A stretch of 8,383 bases of DNA, taken from positions 1 through 8,383 of the forward strand of contig NZ_ABZS01000064.1 of assembly GCF_000173615.1 (NCBI RefSeq), read 5' to 3'. Below, piece after piece: positions 5,625 through 8,383 of the stretch (its first letter is position 1; every line of letters begins with the position of its first letter). The DNA is from Sulfurihydrogenibium yellowstonense SS-5. GTDB lineage: Bacteria > Aquificota > Aquificia > Aquificales > Hydrogenothermaceae. Made by a program: the position numbers and the translations under genes. The notes beneath the pieces are model-generated. The model did not search any database. It was not told the DNA's origin and was given only the letters and a program-made list of their open reading frames with translations.

Positions 5625-6944
5625 TTAAAACTCAAGTTGAAGTCTTGAGAATATTTCATTTACTGATTTCTTTGTATCTCCGTTGTACATAGCCTTTCCA
5701 GCGTTGCCAAGAGATGCTACTGCACCGCCAAATTCTAAAGTCATATGTTTTCCTACATTGGCTGCGAGAGTAACTCCAGCTTCTGTACCAAGGCTTTTAC
5801 CAACGTTATTACCATTACCATCTATCATATCTTTGTTAGACCTAAACGTTCCTATAACGCCTTGTGCTGATAAACCTTCTGTGATAGGAAAGTCAACCTT
5901 TGCCTGAACTGTTGTAAGACCATAGCCTTTATTGCCCGGCTCGAGACCAAAGTCATTCACGTCAGATGGTCCGTGTGGGGTAAAGATGTAAGTGTATGCC
6001 CAGTATCCGTTGGTTCCCAAAAGACCGTGTACCGTTTGAAAACCCTTTTTGTTGTCTTTTCCAGTAGAATACACACCAAGAAGGCTTAAAGTTGCTGGTC
6101 CAAGCTTTGTAGAACCCTCAAGTCTTGCAAGCCATCCACTGTTGCTGGTGCTTGCAATCTTTCCACTGTTTGCAAGAACTGCAGCGTGAAGGTTTACTTG
6201 GTCGAGCTTATAGGTTAAAGTAGGACCAACCCATGTTTGGTTTAGGGTAATGAAATCAGAAGGAGTACAACTGTTTGGATAATTAGGACTGTTTGGATCG
6301 CATATTTTTCCATAAGTTCCATAGTAATGGATGCCGGCGTTAAGCCCGCCAAGCTTAGAGTTTAAGTCTAAAACTAAGAAGTGCTGGTCTTTATCCTTTA
6401 CCGCAGTGTTTCTGTAAAATGCTCCTTCTACAAGTCTTACATAAGCAAGCCTGTAGTCAATATCACCTACCTTTCCTGCGTATGCTATTCCACCTATGTT
6501 AAGGTCCCAGTCTGCAGAAAAGAGCATTTGGTCTACTTGGTCGTTGGCAGGGAGGATACCAGCCAGCACAGTGCCAGGTCCAGCTGGGAAGTAAAGATAA
6601 CCATACCTTACACCTCTTGCCTGAAGTCTATTAAATGCGTTTACTGCATAAGCGTCCCTTGGGTCGCTAAATGCTGGTGATGAACCACCCCAACCGCCTC
6701 TGTATTCAAGCTGGAAGAAGCCCCCAACGCCTGCCTGGGTTTTTACATCAAAGTTAAGTCTTAATCTTTGTCTGAAGAAATCATACTGGTTGTTAGACTG
6801 GATGTTGGAGTTGTTGTACATTACACGGTACTGAATGCCGAAATCAATACCAACGTCCTTATCTTTAAGACTTGTGATCTCCACAGCATACGCTGGAGAT
6901 AAAATGACTGCACCTAAAAGTGCTGCACTTGCTACTTTTTTCAT
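5625..6944 (-). CDS. Outer-membrane beta-barrel porin, co-transcribed with AioA-like oxidoreductase
   Basis: The 439-residue product has a Sec signal peptide MKKVASAALLGAVILSPAYA with likely cleavage after AYA at 20. The mature protein is rich in alternating aromatic/polar strands (FGIQYRVMYN, RLRLNFDVKT, GGFFQLEYRG, LTYKLDQVNLHA…) and glycine-rich turns. It ends in RLQLEF with the terminal Phe typical of BAM-recognised barrels. Two cysteines (215, 226) in one loop, CDPNSPNYPNSC, probably form a disulfide. Size and pattern fit a 16-18-strand general or anion-selective porin; the exact family and substrate are not readable. AGGAGG (6951-6956) lies 6 nt before the ATG. The gene follows the AioA-like gene by 53 nt on the same strand with a perfect palindrome between, and ends at a strong terminator, so it is the last gene of that operon. 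Import of arsenite/arsenate or another oxyanion is inference from context. Local G+C (about 47% in one sampled 60-nt line) is well above the CorC-like membrane segments. Confidence 0.88.
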   Translation of the reverse strand: MKKVASAALLGAVILSPAYAVEITSLKDKDVGIDFGIQYRVMYNNSNIQSNNQYDFFRQRLRLNFDVKTQAGVGGFFQLEYRGGWGGSSPAFSDPRDAYAVNAFNRLQARGVRYGYLYFPAGPGTVLAGILPANDQVDQMLFSADWDLNIGGIAYAGKVGDIDYRLAYVRLVEGAFYRNTAVKDKDQHFLVLDLNSKLGGLNAGIHYYGTYGKICDPNSPNYPNSCTPSDFITLNQTWVGPTLTYKLDQVNLHAAVLANSGKIASTSNSGWLARLEGSTKLGPATLSLLGVYSTGKDNKKGFQTVHGLLGTNGYWAYTYIFTPHGPSDVNDFGLEPGNKGYGLTTVQAKVDFPITEGLSAQGVIGTFRSNKDMIDGNGNNVGKSLGTEAGVTLAANVGKHMTLEFGGAVASLGNAGKAMYNGDTKKSVNEIFSRLQLEF

Positions 6945-6973
6945 GTTTAACCTCCTAAAATTTTTATTTATTA

Positions 6974-6991
6974 AGGGGGCATATGCCCCCT
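6974..6991. promoter_or_regulatory. Intercistronic perfect palindrome (RNA hairpin)
   Basis: An 18-nt perfect palindrome AGGGGGCATATGCCCCCT starts 6974, between the AioA-like stop (6998) and the porin Shine-Dalgarno. In RNA it would form a 6-7 bp GC stem with an AUAU loop. It is followed on the minus strand by TTAATAAATAAAAATTTT, which is AT-rich but not a real T-run. It is therefore more likely an attenuator, processing site or mRNA-stabilising hairpin setting the porin:enzyme ratio than a full terminator. A protein-binding operator is an alternative. Confidence 0.7.
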
Positions 6992-6997
6992 ACAGCC

Positions 6998-8383
6998 TTA
7001 GCTTCTAAAATCATTTACCGGCAACAAGGATGTATTCTTTAGAATATCTTCAAGATTTCCTTTAAGCTTTCTTATCGCAACCCTTGAAGCCTTATACCAA
7101 GGAATAGTGGTTTTTGGGTCGGTATAGCTGGTAGTAAGGTGATTGAAAGAGCCTTTCCAGTGGTACATTATACTAAATACGGTTCCAGGAGGAGGAGCAT
7201 CGTTTACATATACCAACGCCACTGCATTACCTTCTAAGTTATAAAGCTCAACTATATCTCCGGTATTAATTCCAAGTCTTCTTGCATCTTCTGGGTTCAT
7301 TTCTATGTATGGTAAAGGAACAGTTGCAACCTTTTCTGGAAGGTATCTGTCATTGTATCCTGTTTGCCAGATTATTTGGCTTCTTCCCGTAGTAAGCCAG
7401 AATGAGTATTTACTATCGTTTCCTCCTTGGAGGTACTTGGTGATCTCTGGTGGATAGAATTTTAATGGGTCTGGCTCCCATGGGTCAGTTCCATACCATT
7501 TAAACTTACCATCCGGAGTTCCAAATCTGTGTACGTATCTTCTTTTTGTGCCAACAAGCTCTCCGGTTTTAGGGTCTATGCGAACAGGAGTTTGTATACC
7601 TTTCTGACCTACTTTTCTGAGATATTCATATGTAACACCTCTGTAGCATTCTGCTGGTAGAGTTGCTTCATCTGCCTCTGAAACCCTATTGTCTGGGAAA
7701 TCATTTCCTCCATCTAAGAAAACTTCAGCAGCAGTTTTCCAATCCATTCCAGCACAGTATTTAGCTTCCTCATGGTTTCCTTCAGCCTCATATAATTCCT
7801 TCATTCTTGTAGCAATTCTTCCCCATATCCACCAGTCTGGTTTTGCATCTCCTGGAGGTGCCATAAATTGTTCCGCAATTCTGAGTAGTCTACTGTTACA
7901 ATTTATATAGGTAGTAGGTTTTTCTCCCCAACCCGCAGCAGGAAGTATTACATGTGCATCCCTTGATGTTTCAGTTTTATACATATCAATAACGACCATA
8001 AATAAACCATTTGTTTTTTCGAGACCTTCTAGTATTCTTTCAGCTCTCTCTTCTGAGCCAGCTGGTTCTCCAGATAAGCTTGCCTGCTCTGATAGATACT
8101 TAGTAAGTGCCATGGTTCTCTCATGGACTCTTTTCTTGTAAGCTTGTGCGTTTGGTGTGGATAGGTATGGGTCTGTTCCAGATATATAATAGACCTTTGC
8201 TTTTGGATTATTTTTTACATATTCATCGATGTTTGCAGGCGGTCCGCCATTATATACAGAACCAACAAGTTTCGCTCTGGATTTATCGTGAGGTCTTACA
8301 TAACCTTCTTGGTGTCCTCCCTGTCTTCCGCATCCTGTACCTGGTTTTCCGTAATTTCCAGTGAGGGCAGCAAGCTGTGCGAT
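6998..8383 (-). CDS. aioA: Arsenite-oxidase-family molybdopterin oxidoreductase, large subunit (AioA-like), C-terminal 461 residues
   Basis: The frame is open to the right edge, so the N-terminal half (3Fe-4S site and first Mo-bisMGD segments) is outside the window; the ATG at 8113 is internal. The visible part starts IAQLAALTGNYGKPGTGCG followed by RQGGHQEGY. In arsenite oxidase this is the motif with Arg and His four residues apart (Arg419/His423 in the Alcaligenes faecalis enzyme) that line the arsenite pocket; here they are codons 8324-8326 and 8312-8314. Next come a VYYISGTDPYLSTPNAQ segment, the ILPAAGWGE block with EQFMAPPGDAKPDWW, and the molybdopterin-dinucleotide-binding domain (FWLTTGRSQIIWQTGYNDRY … MNPEDARRLGINTGDIVELYN … HWKGSFNHLTT). 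Arsenite oxidase oxidises arsenite to arsenate in the periplasm with a Rieske partner (AioB), which would lie outside the window. Related ArxA or iodate-reductase-like (IdrA) enzymes are alternatives. A porin follows in the operon. Confidence 0.8.
   Translation of the reverse strand: MAQLAALTGNYGKPGTGCGRQGGHQEGYVRPHDKSRAKLVGSVYNGGPPANIDEYVKNNPKAKVYYISGTDPYLSTPNAQAYKKRVHERTMALTKYLSEQASLSGEPAGSEERAERILEGLEKTNGLFMVVIDMYKTETSRDAHVILPAAGWGEKPTTYINCNSRLLRIAEQFMAPPGDAKPDWWIWGRIATRMKELYEAEGNHEEAKYCAGMDWKTAAEVFLDGGNDFPDNRVSEADEATLPAECYRGVTYEYLRKVGQKGIQTPVRIDPKTGELVGTKRRYVHRFGTPDGKFKWYGTDPWEPDPLKFYPPEITKYLQGGNDSKYSFWLTTGRSQIIWQTGYNDRYLPEKVATVPLPYIEMNPEDARRLGINTGDIVELYNLEGNAVALVYVNDAPPPGTVFSIMYHWKGSFNHLTTSYTDPKTTIPWYKASRVAIRKLKGNLEDILKNTSLLPVNDFRS

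Noticed and set aside
6998..8113. Treating the ATG at 8113 as the start of a complete 371-residue protein
   Set aside because: The same frame continues without a stop to the window edge with clearly conserved arsenite-oxidase-family sequence, so this methionine is internal.
8107..8364. An 85-codon plus-strand open frame at the right edge
   Set aside because: It is antisense to the conserved AioA-like coding sequence and has no recognisable features.

Overview
The window looks like chromosome from a thermophilic, AT-rich chemolithotroph. The inferred match is a member of the Aquificota close to Sulfurihydrogenibium. The grounds are lysine- and isoleucine-rich proteins, a compact ftsY-pyk pair, and the C-terminal part of an arsenite-oxidase-family molybdoenzyme of the kind reported from hot-spring Aquificales. 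No 16S gene is present, so the assignment is a guess from gene content and composition.

Layout, left to right. (1) Positions 1-1789, plus strand: the 3' end of one CNNM/CorC-type protein (CBS pair plus CorC_HlyC domain), overlapped by 8 nt by a second, full-length paralogue. The reading frame of the second gene runs straight into a tRNA gene on the other strand. (2) Positions 1728-1930, minus strand: tRNA-Gly(GCC) and tRNA-Leu(UAG), each with its own extended -10 promoter. (3) Positions 1931-2155: intergenic, holding the tRNA-Leu promoter and a palindromic dispersed repeat. (4) Positions 2156-4483, minus strand: ftsY followed 6 nt later by pyk, apparently one operon. (5) Positions 4484-4842: intergenic, with the ftsY promoter, a second copy of the palindromic repeat, two small hairpins and a half-copy of the repeat. 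(6) Positions 4843-5430, minus strand: a cysteine-rich lipoprotein of unknown family. (7) Positions 5625 to the right edge, minus strand: an AioA-like molybdopterin oxidoreductase (5' end outside the window), an intercistronic perfect GC-rich palindrome, and an outer-membrane porin closed by a strong intrinsic terminator.

How the genes may work together. The right-hand third is the metabolic accessory part. A periplasmic arsenite-oxidase-type catalytic subunit is co-transcribed with a beta-barrel porin, which suggests the porin admits the oxyanion substrate or releases the product. The nearby lipoprotein carries eight cysteines in its mature part and could belong to the same envelope response, but only proximity and cysteine content support that. 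The left part is housekeeping: SRP receptor, glycolytic pyruvate kinase, tRNAs and CNNM/CorC-type membrane proteins.

I found no CRISPR array, phage, transposase gene or toxin-antitoxin module. The least ordinary signals are the coding frame that terminates inside an antisense tRNA, the porin fused by operon to the AioA-like enzyme, the unrecognised cysteine-rich lipoprotein, and the palindromic repeats.
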